64,000 bases of DNA from Arthrobacter sp. P2b (GTDB taxonomy: Bacteria > Actinomycetota > Actinomycetes > Actinomycetales > Micrococcaceae). This document shows, in pieces, positions 17,050 to 25,809 of this stretch. Under the pieces are notes generated by a model, which was given only the letters and a program-made list of their open reading frames with translations, did no database searches and had not been told where the DNA came from. How positions within the stretch are numbered: position 1 is the stretch's first letter; each line of letters starts with the position of its first letter. The stretch is taken from positions 62,001 through 126,000 of the forward strand of contig NZ_FVZL01000009.1 of NCBI RefSeq assembly GCF_900168295.1, read 5' to 3'. A program made the translations under genes and the position numbers.

Positions 17050-17108
17050 CGACCATCAAGCATAGTCGAAACACCATCGGCGGTAAAATCGGCTCCGCAA
17101 CGGCGCGC

Positions 17109-17114
17109 TAAAAT
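17109..17114 (+). promoter_or_regulatory. -10 box for the HTH gene
   Basis: TAAAAT 33 bp before the ATG at 17148. The -35 is weak. It lies back to back with the ABC-F leader promoter. Confidence 0.35.
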
Positions 17115-17147
17115 CGAGTCAACCGTCCGTTCTGCAGAGAGCCCTTC

Positions 17148-17885
17148 ATGACCCTTCCCGCCAAGGCGTTCCAGCGCTGGCTGCAGGGCATCGCCCCCGA
17201 TGCCAGCACGGCAGATGTCTGCAGGGTCTCCGGGATCAAACGGACCACCCTTGCGCAGCAGCTGGTCCGGGGCAAGATCTCCGTCAGTACCGTGGTCAGC
17301 ATCAGCCGCGCCTACAACATCAATCCGGTGGCGGCCTTGGCTGACTTCGAGCCGTACCGGGAACTGGCCGGGCCTCCGCGTCCCCCTACCCGCTGTGAGC
17401 TGGTCAGCCAGATCTCCACGCCGGACCTCCTCCGGTCCCTGCTGGCCAGGCAGGCGATGGACCCTGCGCGGCGATCCCGGGAGAAGCCTGCCGCGCTGAG
17501 CCCGGCACCGCACGCCACCTCCGTCAAGAACTGGGTGGATGCCATCGACGACGGTGAGGTGCGGCACCGGGTCTCGGCCGCCACAGGAGTGGCGCCGCAA
17601 AACTATTCCGCGCAGTTGACCGCCAACCGGCTGTCCCCCGAACTCGCGGTGGCCACGGCGCTGGCGGCCGGCGTGGGACCGGCGGGCGGCCTGGTTGCCA
17701 CCGGCCTTATCACCGAGGAAGAGGCCGGCTGGCCTCCGGACGCCCGGCAGGCGGCGCTGGACAGCATGTCCGACGGCGACCTTACTGCCCTTGCGGGTGA
17801 CAGGCTGCAGGCCCTGGGCAAAGTCCTGCGCCGGCAGGAGCACGACCAAGCGCAGACAGAAAAGATCTGGGAGAACCTGGGATGA
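17148..17885 (+). CDS. HTH-domain protein of unknown function
   Basis: 245 residues. The first 60 contain a Xre-like helix-turn-helix: STADVCRVSGIKRTTLAQQL then VSTVVSISRAYNINPVAAL. A second helical stretch at about 165-200 (SAATGVAPQNYSAQLTANRL) looks like a degenerate copy of the same fold. It overlaps the membrane protein gene by four bases (ATGA). The fixed pairing suggests the two act together, for example a regulator whose activity depends on the membrane partner. I cannot name a family. Confidence 0.7.
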   Translation: MTLPAKAFQRWLQGIAPDASTADVCRVSGIKRTTLAQQLVRGKISVSTVVSISRAYNINPVAALADFEPYRELAGPPRPPTRCELVSQISTPDLLRSLLARQAMDPARRSREKPAALSPAPHATSVKNWVDAIDDGEVRHRVSAATGVAPQNYSAQLTANRLSPELAVATALAAGVGPAGGLVATGLITEEEAGWPPDARQAALDSMSDGDLTALAGDRLQALGKVLRRQEHDQAQTEKIWENLG

Positions 17886-18619
17886 TTGCAATTCTTCAGT
17901 GGACCACATTGGCCGTCTGCGGCCTGATCGCGGTGGCCCGCATACCCAGTGCGCTGCGCGGGAAGAACAGGTCGCTCTTCTACATCTTCGCCCTGATGAC
18001 CCTGGCCATCCTCCTCAGCATCGAGGCGCCCTACGTTGCCATCGACCAGGCCCTGGGCGGCAGCAACATTGCCAACCTGCTGCTGCGCTTCGTCATCTTC
18101 GCCGCCATCTACTTTGTGGGCGTCCGGGTCACGAAGGGGTTTGGTGCCGAGGGTGCCTACCGGCTCATCACGGGAAGGGCCGGAATGGCCGTCCTGCTGC
18201 TGATCTCCCTGGCCATGGTGGCGGTGTTCTTCATGATGGACACGGCAGGCTCCTCGGCGGGGCTTGTGGGCCCGGCCAGGAAGGATTCCCGGAACGGCGT
18301 GCTGGTGGAGTACTACGGCGCGGCCGGCCGGGCGTATCCCTCCTATGTTTCGCTGGTTCTGCTGCCAGCCATGGTCCGCGCCGTGGGAAGCCGGTTGCCG
18401 GGCCTGGTGCGCGTCGCTGCCGGACTGCTGGCAGTGGGCGGGATCGCCATCGCCCTCACCCTGCTTTTCCCGGTCATCCCGCGGGACTGGGCCGCGGTTG
18501 AGTTCGTGGTGAACTATACGGCGGTGCTGTGTTTTGTGATTGGTTTGGCGCTGATTTGGGCGGCGAGGGTGAAAAACGGCAGGACTGCCGGGGGCAGGGA
18601 GACATATACCGAAAAGTAA
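17882..18619 (+). CDS. Seven-span integral membrane protein
   Basis: 245 residues with about seven hydrophobic segments and an odd conserved-looking external loop between spans 4 and 5 (GPARKDSRNGVLVEYYGAAG). The topology resembles the MAB_1171c-type proteins of actinobacteria that follow a HTH gene, but identity is unproven. Its start is fused to the stop of the HTH gene. Confidence 0.65.
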   Translation: MIAILQWTTLAVCGLIAVARIPSALRGKNRSLFYIFALMTLAILLSIEAPYVAIDQALGGSNIANLLLRFVIFAAIYFVGVRVTKGFGAEGAYRLITGRAGMAVLLLISLAMVAVFFMMDTAGSSAGLVGPARKDSRNGVLVEYYGAAGRAYPSYVSLVLLPAMVRAVGSRLPGLVRVAAGLLAVGGIAIALTLLFPVIPRDWAAVEFVVNYTAVLCFVIGLALIWAARVKNGRTAGGRETYTEK

Positions 18620-18631
18620 CTCCCTAAGCGC

Positions 18632-18657
18632 TTTCACAAAATCATTAGAATGTGAAA
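18632..18657. repeat. TTTCACA/TGTGAAA inverted repeat in AT-rich spacer
   Basis: Arms 18632-18638 and 18651-18657 are perfectly complementary around a 12-base spacer; another TGTGAA follows at 18669-18674. This 60-bp patch is notably richer in A and T than its surroundings. It may be a regulator site, though no start codon lies close by. Confidence 0.4.
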
Positions 18658-18757
18658 CAATCATGAATGTGTGAAGGTGGGGCGCAGGGCGTTTACGAAC
18701 GGGGATAAATTCTTGGACGCTCCCGCCCCGGGGGCCTTCACACGACATTGGGGGGAT

Positions 18758-18791
18758 GAGTGGTGGCGGCCGTTGGGGACCGCCCCCACTC
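18758..18791. terminator. Hairpin between convergent genes
   Basis: Arms 18758-18769 and 18780-18791 pair at 11 of 12 positions around a 10-base loop. It separates the membrane protein gene (end 18619) from the LLM gene on the other strand (end 18822). No U-run. Confidence 0.55.
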
Positions 18792-18821
18792 AGCCTATTT
18801 AAGCCCGGTATTGCCTGCGTG

Positions 18822-19958
18822 TCAGGCCTGAGCCGCATTCACCGCAGCTGCGGATCCTCCCGGCGCCGCGGCACCCAGTTCCTTCCTGACCAGCGGCAGG
18901 ACTTCCGTTCCGAGCAGCTCTATGGACTCAAGCACCAGGCGCTGAGGTACCGATGAAAAGTCCAGCTGGAAGATCTGCCGGTGCTGCTGCATGTGGCCGT
19001 GCATCCGGATGATCTTTTCCGCCACCTGCTCAGCGTTGCCCACGAAGAGCGAACCGCCAGGGGCAGTCTCCATGTTGTACGTGAGTCCGCTGGGTGTGGG
19101 AAAGCCCCGCTCGGCAGAAAGCCGGCGCATCGTGTCGAGCCAGTAGGGCCGGAAGGTTTCCTTGGCCCTGGCCACGCCGGATGTCCCGTCGCGGAGGACA
19201 AGCCCCGGCGTACTCACGCCAACTTTCAGCCCTTCCGGCGCATGCCCGTGCCGGGCCGCCGTCTCGCGGTACAGCTCCGCGTGGCGTTCAAAATTGCGGA
19301 CTGAACCACCCAGCAGGGCATACATCACGCTCTTGCCCAGCTCAGCTGCCCGGACGGTGGAGTGCGGGGTACCGCCCGTGGCGATCCAGATGTCCAGTGC
19401 CCGCTGCCCGTCCGGACCGGGATAGGGCCGGGGCAGGATGAGTGCATCGTCCAGGGGCGGCCGGAACCTGCCATTCCATGTAACGCGCCGGGCAGCATTG
19501 AGCTTCAGCAGCAGGTCCAGCTTTTCCTCGTACAGCGCGTCATAGTCCTCCAGCTTCGCCCCGAAGAGCGGGTACGACTCGATGAAGCTGCCGCGGCCCG
19601 CGGTGAGTTCCGCCCTGCCTTGGCTAATGAGGTCGAGGGTGGCGAATTGCTGGAACACCCGCACGGGGTCCTCGGTGCTGAGCACCGTCACGGCACTGCC
19701 GATCTTGATGTTCCGCGTCTGGGCGGCCGCCGCGGCCAGTACAACCGACGGTGCGGAAACCGAGTAGTCCGGGCGGTGGTGCTCCCCTACGCCAAAATAG
19801 TGCAGCCCCACCTGGTCCGCCAGCCGTGCGCGCTCGAGCAGGTCAAGCGTATTTTGCTCCGGGGAGACAGCCGCCCCGCTGACGGGGTCCGCGTGGATAT
19901 CGCCGAAGGTAAAGATTCCCAGTTCCATGGCGTCTACAAGCATTGGATGCGTTTGCAT
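18822..19958 (-). CDS. LLM-class flavin-dependent oxidoreductase
   Basis: 378 residues, luciferase-like (beta/alpha)8 fold. MELGIFTFGDIHADP opens the first strand, followed by GVGEHHRPDYSVSAP, a typical flavin/substrate motif, and RGSFIESYPLFG. Flavin and substrate are unknown. The start may be the ATG at 19928, where the fold begins, or the one at 19958. It follows the alpha-mannosidase gene by 22 bp on the same strand. Confidence 0.85.
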   Translation of the reverse strand: MQTHPMLVDAMELGIFTFGDIHADPVSGAAVSPEQNTLDLLERARLADQVGLHYFGVGEHHRPDYSVSAPSVVLAAAAAQTRNIKIGSAVTVLSTEDPVRVFQQFATLDLISQGRAELTAGRGSFIESYPLFGAKLEDYDALYEEKLDLLLKLNAARRVTWNGRFRPPLDDALILPRPYPGPDGQRALDIWIATGGTPHSTVRAAELGKSVMYALLGGSVRNFERHAELYRETAARHGHAPEGLKVGVSTPGLVLRDGTSGVARAKETFRPYWLDTMRRLSAERGFPTPSGLTYNMETAPGGSLFVGNAEQVAEKIIRMHGHMQQHRQIFQLDFSSVPQRLVLESIELLGTEVLPLVRKELGAAAPGGSAAAVNAAQA

Positions 19959-19980
19959 ATTCCCGCGGCGGGAAGGCGGA

Positions 19981-22900
19981 CTACGGGCGGACGAACCTCA
20001 GGGTGACCAGCTGGAAGGGACGCAGGTGGAGTGTTGCGCCCGTTTCATCCGCCTGCACGCCCGGAGCGGGAACTTCGCGCTCCAGGAGATCCACGGGCTG
20101 GATGGCCCCCACCTCGAAGTTTGCAGTGATCCTTCCGGCCGAGCGTTGCCCCAATGATTCGTACAGCCGGACGATCACGTCGCCCGAATCGTCCTCGGCA
20201 AGCTTGACGGCTTCAATCACCATCCCGGGATTGGATACGGCAATCAGTGGTTCAACCGGGGAGGCGCCGCGGACCAGGCGTGGAGCCAGGTTGGTGCGGT
20301 AGCCCTCCTGGACAGCGTCGGCGATATCGGCGCCGGGACGGATGGTGACGGTCAGTTCGTGATCGCCGCGGTCCGCTTCCGGGTCCGGGAACTTGGGGGC
20401 GCGCAGCAGCGACAGGCGCACAGTGGTGGTGGTGCCGCCGTCGGAAGCCCTGACGCTCCTGCCCACGTCGTGCCCGTAGGTGGACGCATTGGACACCGCC
20501 ACCCCGTAGCCGGGTTCACCCACATGGATCCACCGGTGGGCGCAGATCTCGAACTTGGCAGCTTCCCAGGAGGTGTTGGTGTGCGTCGGCCGGAAAACGT
20601 GCCCGAACTGGGTTTCGGCGGCGGACCGGTCCGCGCGGACGTCCAGGGCGAAACCGAGCTTCAGCAGCTTCTCGCGTTCCTGCCAGTCAACGGCAGTGGT
20701 AATGGACAGCGAGGGGCTTCCAGGCTCCAAGGTGATGCGCTGTGTGAGCGGTGATGTACCGGCCAGCCGTTCCACTACCACGACGGCGGCGCCGCCGTGC
20801 TCTTCAAGGCTCACCGACAGTGCGGTGGCCAGGGCCGTGACGTTGCGCCGGTAGAACTCATCGATATCCCAGGCGTCCCACTCGTTGGGGGTGTCCCGGT
20901 GCAGTTCCAGCAGGTTCCCGCGCTCGCCCCGGGCAATCGCTTCGCGTCCGCTGGCGTAATCCACCAGCGAGGTGAGCAGGCCGTCGGCGTCCAGGACGGC
21001 GCGGATGATGCCGTTGTCCAGGATGTAGCCGCCGGCATCGGCCGTGGCACGCACGGCCTCAGGATGGGTGGCAGGTTCCGCCGCTGCCAGCGCCGGGACG
21101 CCGTTCCGCGGGTGGGGTGCTGCGTTCAGCAGGAACTGCCGTTCCCCCGGACCGAGCACAGCGGCAGCGGCCTGGCCGATGAGTGTTTCCAGGGCGGTTT
21201 CGATCGCCTGGTAGTTGCGCTCGGCATCCTGGTGGACCCAGGCGATGGAGCTGCCCGGAAGGATGTCGTGGAACTGCTGCAGCAGCACCAGCCGCCACAG
21301 GCGCTTGAGTTCTGCCGCGGGGTAGGCGTAGGCGCCGTTTGTCCGGACGGCGGCTGTGGCGCACCACAGTTCCGCTTCCCGCAGCAGGTGTTCGCTGCGC
21401 CGGTTGCCCTTCTTGGTCCGGGCCTGGCTGGTGTACGTGCCGCGGTGCAACTCGAGGTACATCTCGCCCACCCACACGGGCAGTGCCGGGTAGTCTTCCT
21501 CAGCCTGTTGGAAGAAACTTTCCGCCGATCCAATCCGGACTTTCGGGGAGCCTTCCAGGTTGGCGGTGCGGGCTGCTGCGGCCAGCATTTCCCGCGTAGG
21601 CCCGCCGCCGCCGTCACCATAGCCGAACGGCACCAGCGAGACTGTTCCCCGGCCATGGTCACGGTAGTTCCGCTCGGCATGGGCGAGTTCGCGTGCGCTG
21701 AGTTCCGAGTTGTAGGTGTCCACCGGCGGGAAGTGGGTGAAAAGCCGGGTGCCGTCGATGCCCTCCCAGTTGAAAGTGTGGTGCGGCATCCTGTTGGTCT
21801 GATTCCAGGAGATCTTCTGGGTCAGGAACCAGCGACTGCCGGCGGATTTCACGATCTGCGGCAGGGCTGCGGAGTACCCGAACGAGTCGGGCAGCCAGGC
21901 TTCCCGGCATTCGATGCCGAACTCGGCCAGGAAGAAGCTCTTGCCTTCCACGAACTGCCGTGCCATGGCCTCGCCGCCGGGCATATTGGTGTCCGATTCC
22001 ACCCACATGCCGCCCACGGGAACGAACTGGCCCGAACGGACCTTTTCCCGGATCCGGCTGAACAGCTCAGGGTAGAACTCCTTGATCCAGGCAAGCTGCT
22101 GCGCCGAGGAACAGGAGAAGACGAAGTCCGGGTTCTCGTCCATGAGGGACACCACGTTGGAAAACGTCCGGGCGCATTTGCGCATTGTTTCCCGGACCGG
22201 CCAAAGCCAGGCGGAGTCGATGTGCGCGTGCCCGGTGGCGACCAGCTGGTGGGCGGATGCGTAGGCAGGCCGGGCCAGGACCCCGGCGAGCGCATCGCGT
22301 CCTGCTGCGGCGGTTCCGGCAACATCGTCCGGATCCATCACGTCCATCATGCGTTCCAGGGCCCGGAGGATTTCATGGCGGCGGGGCAGCTCCAGGGGCA
22401 GCTGCTCCATCAGTCCTGCCAGGGTCCAGACATCCTGCTGCAGCTCCCACACGGTCTGGTTCAGCTCGGCGATGGCAATGGGTCCCAGCCGGTACTGAGG
22501 GGCTGTTCCGGCGGTGGATTTGTCACCGTACGGCGTGGCGGCGAAGGTCCAGCCCTGGGCCACATCCGGATTGGCGGCGGCCTCCACGTAGAAATCCACG
22601 GCCATGCCCCCACCCAGCAGTTTCAGGGGAATGTACTGGTTCCGCGGTGAGACGGCCTTGATGATGGTGCCGTCCGGCCGCCAGGCAATGCCCTCGCACT
22701 GGAAGCCCGGAGTTTCGATGGTGAAGCCGAGGTCCACCACAACTTCCACGGTGGTGTCAGGTTCGGTACCCCACGATTCGGGGACTTCGCCCTGCAGGCG
22801 GAGCCATTTGGTGCCCCACGGCTTTCCCCATGGGGCGCCGTGCTCCTGCGGCCGGAATTCCTGCCGCATGGCCTCCAGCGCGGGGACCGGTTCGTCCGGC

Positions 22901-23013
22901 ACGTCCCAGCTGCTCAGGGCAAGGGGAAGGCTCCTGCTGTACACGGCGGGGTTGATGCGCTCACGCACAAACCTCTCCAGGCGGACTTCCGTGATCCGGC
23001 GGTCGTCATGCAA
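19981..23013 (-). CDS. GH38 alpha-mannosidase
   Basis: 1010 residues, full length for the family. The catalytic domain has ATGHAHIDSAWLWPVRE (zinc His and Asp at about residue 270) and EAWLPDSFGYSAALPQI with the nucleophile Asp. The C-terminal half is the beta-rich GH38 domain. No signal peptide, so it acts in the cytoplasm on imported mannosides. It starts with TTG behind AAGAAGG; an ATG two bases downstream is out of frame. A palindromic operator lies 37 bp upstream of the start. Confidence 0.92.
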   Translation of the reverse strand: MHDDRRITEVRLERFVRERINPAVYSRSLPLALSSWDVPDEPVPALEAMRQEFRPQEHGAPWGKPWGTKWLRLQGEVPESWGTEPDTTVEVVVDLGFTIETPGFQCEGIAWRPDGTIIKAVSPRNQYIPLKLLGGGMAVDFYVEAAANPDVAQGWTFAATPYGDKSTAGTAPQYRLGPIAIAELNQTVWELQQDVWTLAGLMEQLPLELPRRHEILRALERMMDVMDPDDVAGTAAAGRDALAGVLARPAYASAHQLVATGHAHIDSAWLWPVRETMRKCARTFSNVVSLMDENPDFVFSCSSAQQLAWIKEFYPELFSRIREKVRSGQFVPVGGMWVESDTNMPGGEAMARQFVEGKSFFLAEFGIECREAWLPDSFGYSAALPQIVKSAGSRWFLTQKISWNQTNRMPHHTFNWEGIDGTRLFTHFPPVDTYNSELSARELAHAERNYRDHGRGTVSLVPFGYGDGGGGPTREMLAAAARTANLEGSPKVRIGSAESFFQQAEEDYPALPVWVGEMYLELHRGTYTSQARTKKGNRRSEHLLREAELWCATAAVRTNGAYAYPAAELKRLWRLVLLQQFHDILPGSSIAWVHQDAERNYQAIETALETLIGQAAAAVLGPGERQFLLNAAPHPRNGVPALAAAEPATHPEAVRATADAGGYILDNGIIRAVLDADGLLTSLVDYASGREAIARGERGNLLELHRDTPNEWDAWDIDEFYRRNVTALATALSVSLEEHGGAAVVVVERLAGTSPLTQRITLEPGSPSLSITTAVDWQEREKLLKLGFALDVRADRSAAETQFGHVFRPTHTNTSWEAAKFEICAHRWIHVGEPGYGVAVSNASTYGHDVGRSVRASDGGTTTTVRLSLLRAPKFPDPEADRGDHELTVTIRPGADIADAVQEGYRTNLAPRLVRGASPVEPLIAVSNPGMVIEAVKLAEDDSGDVIVRLYESLGQRSAGRITANFEVGAIQPVDLLEREVPAPGVQADETGATLHLRPFQLVTLRFVRP

Positions 23014-23049
23014 TATGGGCCTTCTTCAAAGTATGAAAGTGGACTATCG

Positions 23050-23066
23050 TGTCCATTCGATGGACA
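23050..23066. promoter_or_regulatory. Palindromic operator upstream of the mannosidase gene
   Basis: TGTCCAT-TCG-ATGGACA, perfect 7-bp arms. A further GGAC/GTCC pair overlaps it to the left, giving several evenly spaced half-sites. Minus-strand GATAGT and TTGTCC nearby could be promoter parts. Regulator unknown; position suits sugar-responsive repression. Confidence 0.5.
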
Positions 23067-23137
23067 AATCTACCCGCTAGTAGCCTGATATCCAACCCCT
23101 TCTGCGAGCGTGCCCGGAAACTCCCGGCGGGGAAAGC

Positions 23138-24016
23138 TCACGCAGACGGCACGGGAACCACGGGCCCGGTGATGCGGGCGTTGCCGGCGTACACGTTCAG
23201 GCTGGTACCCCGGCTGAATCCCGCCAGCGTCACTCCGCCGGCCTCGGCCAGTTCAGCGGCCAGGCTGGAGGGAGCGCTGACGGCGGCCAGCACGGGAATT
23301 CCTGCCATGGCGGCTTTCTGGACCAGCTCGAAGGATGCCCTGCCCGATACCTGGAGGATCGTTCCGCGCAGCGGGAGAAGGCCTTCGCGCAGCGCCCAGC
23401 CCACCACCTTGTCCACGGCGTTGTGCCGCCCCACGTCCTCGCGGAGGCACAAAAGCTTCACACCGCCGTCGTCCTCCACCTTGAACAGACCGGCCGCGTG
23501 CACTCCCCCGGTGTCGTCAAACAGGCGCTGGGACTGGCGGAGCAGTGCCGGCAGCGAGGCAAGGACCTGGGCATCCACCGTCACGGGATCCGACTGGGGG
23601 CTGTAATGCGAGGATTTGCGGACCGATTCTATGGAGTCCGTACCGCAGATGCCGCAGGAACTGGACGTATACACGTTGCGTCCAGTTGCAGGAAGCGGGA
23701 CGTCCGGCCGCAGCTGCGCCTCCACCACGTTGAATGTCTGGACTCCGTCTTCGTCTTCGCCGGCACAGAACCGCAGGGAAACGAGCTGTTCAGCAGACCA
23801 GATGACACCCTCGGACACCAGGAAACCGGCCACCAGGTCAAAGTCGTCGCCGGGCGTCCGCATGGTGACGGAGAAGGAGAGGGAGCCCAGCCGGATCTCC
23901 AGCGGTTCCTCGACAGCCAGGACGTCCTCCCGGTACCGGACCGGGAACTCGATGGCGTTCGGTGAGCCGTCCAGAACATACTTGTGCACCTTGCGGCGCT
24001 GGGTTACGCGTCCCAT
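23138..24016 (-). CDS. fdhD: Formate dehydrogenase accessory sulfurtransferase FdhD
   Basis: 292 residues. It moves sulfur to the molybdenum cofactor so that formate dehydrogenase can be activated. The essential pair of cysteines is in SSSCGICGTDSIES (C121 and C124), and the later block LREDVGRHNAVDKVVGWAL is the family's nucleotide/cofactor region. Last gene of the molybdenum cofactor operon; no formate dehydrogenase is in the window. Confidence 0.95.
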   Translation of the reverse strand: MGRVTQRRKVHKYVLDGSPNAIEFPVRYREDVLAVEEPLEIRLGSLSFSVTMRTPGDDFDLVAGFLVSEGVIWSAEQLVSLRFCAGEDEDGVQTFNVVEAQLRPDVPLPATGRNVYTSSSCGICGTDSIESVRKSSHYSPQSDPVTVDAQVLASLPALLRQSQRLFDDTGGVHAAGLFKVEDDGGVKLLCLREDVGRHNAVDKVVGWALREGLLPLRGTILQVSGRASFELVQKAAMAGIPVLAAVSAPSSLAAELAEAGGVTLAGFSRGTSLNVYAGNARITGPVVPVPSA

Positions 24017-24127
24017 GTCCCACCTTGCCTGTTCATAACTCCATCATGACAACCGCGGGGACCCGGCTCAACCAGGTGCACCGCTGAACCAACCCTCTTA
24101 ACCCTGCACGATAACCCTGCACGCCGC

Positions 24128-25504
24128 TCAGCCAAGAAGGGCACTCCAGTCCACCGGACCGTCCGCGGGTTTGGTGCCCGTCCGGGCAGTCCGGCCCGCA
24201 CTGCGGGGCTTGGCCTTGGCCGGGGTTTCAGCGGGGGCGGGAATAGGCGGCCCCCACGGCAAGGCGAAAGCCGGCACCGGCTCACCCAGCTGCACGCCGT
24301 GTGGCGGCACCACCATCACGCCGTCGGCAGAAGCCAATCCCCGCATCATCCCCGGACCCGTGTGCTGGGCCGGGGATGCCATGCCGTAGAGGAGGCGGAA
24401 AGGCATCAGCCGGGTGCGCCCGGGATCGGGTTCGATCACTGTTCCGCACGGCACCTCCTGCACGGCGGGCATGGTGCCGTGGCCCAGGGCAGCCAGCAGG
24501 GGGGCACCCACCGTTGACAACGCCATCATTGCGGCCAGCGGATTTCCCGGCAGGCCCAGCACGAACCTGCCGTCCGGCAGCTCAGCCAGGACTGCGGGAT
24601 GTCCGGGGCGCATGGCCACGCCGTCGATGACCAGCCGCCCGCCCAGCTCGGCAACCGCGCGGCGCAGGTGGTCCGTGCCGGAGCGTCCCGTCCCGCCTGT
24701 GGTGATCACGACGTCGGCCGGCAAGTCCGGTGCGCCGGGCGCCTCCGGGACCACGTCCTCCAGGCCCGCGAGCCATTCCTCGTAGGAATCGCCGATTTTC
24801 TGCTGTCCCCCGGCAATGCCGCCCAGCATCGCGACCACTGCCGGCAGCTGGGGGCCGAAAGTGTCGCGCACCTGGCCCGGAACCGGAAGGCCCTCCGCCA
24901 CGACTTCGGAGCCGGTCAGCAGCAGCCGCACCAGGGGTTTGCCCTGGACGCGCACCTCGTCGTGGCCGGCAAGGGCGGCGAGTGCCAGATGCGCGGGATT
25001 CAGTTCCACCCCGGCTTTGACCAGGATGTCCCCTTCCCTGGCCTCCTCCCCCGCCTTCCGGATGTGCTGGCCGTTGCGCGGCTCCCCCGGTCGCGCGGTT
25101 CCACCGGTTTCCAGGATGGGGAGCCCGTCGTCGTCCTTGCCCAGGACGGCGCCCTCGCTGCGCAGTATGGCCTTACCGCCGGGAGGAATCAGGCCGCCGG
25201 TCACGATGGGGCTGGCCTGGTGGGGCGCCAGCCTGGCCCCCGGCTCAACCAGGATCCACGGGCCGGTGCCGTTGACAGCCCATCCGTCCATGGCCGAGGA
25301 CGCGTAGTGCGGCATGTCCTGCAGTGCCACAATGTCCTGGTCCAGGCGGCGGCCCAGGGCAAGCTCCAGCGCCACCGGGCCGGCAGGAATCGGCGTGGCA
25401 GCATCAAACGCCGCCTGCCGTGCTTCCTCCCATGTGTGGGCAAGGTGGTGCGGGGTGTCCTGCCCTTCGGGTCTACCTGCTTCTCCCTGGGGTTCCCCGG
25501 TCAT
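24128..25504 (-). CDS. moeA: Molybdopterin molybdotransferase MoeA
   Basis: 458 residues. It inserts molybdate into adenylylated molybdopterin. Motifs: SSAMDGWAVNG, GSEVVAEG, and VVITTGGTGRSGTDHLRRAV followed by LPGNPLAAMMAL. The C-terminal tail (about 50 residues, AETPAKAKPRSAGRTARTGT) is basic and unlike the family core. The ATG overlaps the stop of the DUF6457 gene by four bases. Confidence 0.93.
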   Translation of the reverse strand: MTGEPQGEAGRPEGQDTPHHLAHTWEEARQAAFDAATPIPAGPVALELALGRRLDQDIVALQDMPHYASSAMDGWAVNGTGPWILVEPGARLAPHQASPIVTGGLIPPGGKAILRSEGAVLGKDDDGLPILETGGTARPGEPRNGQHIRKAGEEAREGDILVKAGVELNPAHLALAALAGHDEVRVQGKPLVRLLLTGSEVVAEGLPVPGQVRDTFGPQLPAVVAMLGGIAGGQQKIGDSYEEWLAGLEDVVPEAPGAPDLPADVVITTGGTGRSGTDHLRRAVAELGGRLVIDGVAMRPGHPAVLAELPDGRFVLGLPGNPLAAMMALSTVGAPLLAALGHGTMPAVQEVPCGTVIEPDPGRTRLMPFRLLYGMASPAQHTGPGMMRGLASADGVMVVPPHGVQLGEPVPAFALPWGPPIPAPAETPAKAKPRSAGRTARTGTKPADGPVDWSALLG

Positions 25505-25794
25505 TCGCCGGGGGTCCCGGCGGCTTCAGCGTCGTAGTCGGCAGCGAGTGAACGCGCCACAGCCAGGGCAGAGTCCATGGACGCGGCATCCGTTGTGCGG
25601 CCGGAACCTGAGGCCAGGCCCGCGGCAAAGCCGGCAATGAACGTGGTGAGCGGAGCAGCCGGTCGGACCACGGAATGGGCTGCTACGCCGGCAAGGGACA
25701 GGATGGCGTTGACGTCCACCTGGACATCCTCGAGTTCATAGGCCTGGAGCAGGGACCTGCACCATTCCTCCAGCGTTTCATCCTGGCTCTTCAT
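25501..25794 (-). CDS. DUF6457 protein
   Basis: 97 residues, helical. LEEWCRSLLQAYELEDVQVD and LTTFIAGFAAGLASG match the small actinobacterial DUF6457 proteins found in molybdenum cofactor operons. Function unknown; the setting between mobA and moeA, with a four-base overlap onto moeA, suggests a cofactor-assembly helper. Confidence 0.8.
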   Translation of the reverse strand: MKSQDETLEEWCRSLLQAYELEDVQVDVNAILSLAGVAAHSVVRPAAPLTTFIAGFAAGLASGSGRTTDAASMDSALAVARSLAADYDAEAAGTPGE

Positions 25795-25809
25795 GAACTG
25801 CCTCCCACG

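Noticed and set aside
20797..22650. 617-codon plus-strand frame inside the mannosidase
   Set aside because: The minus-strand GH38 motifs are unambiguous; the antisense frame has no recognisable domain.
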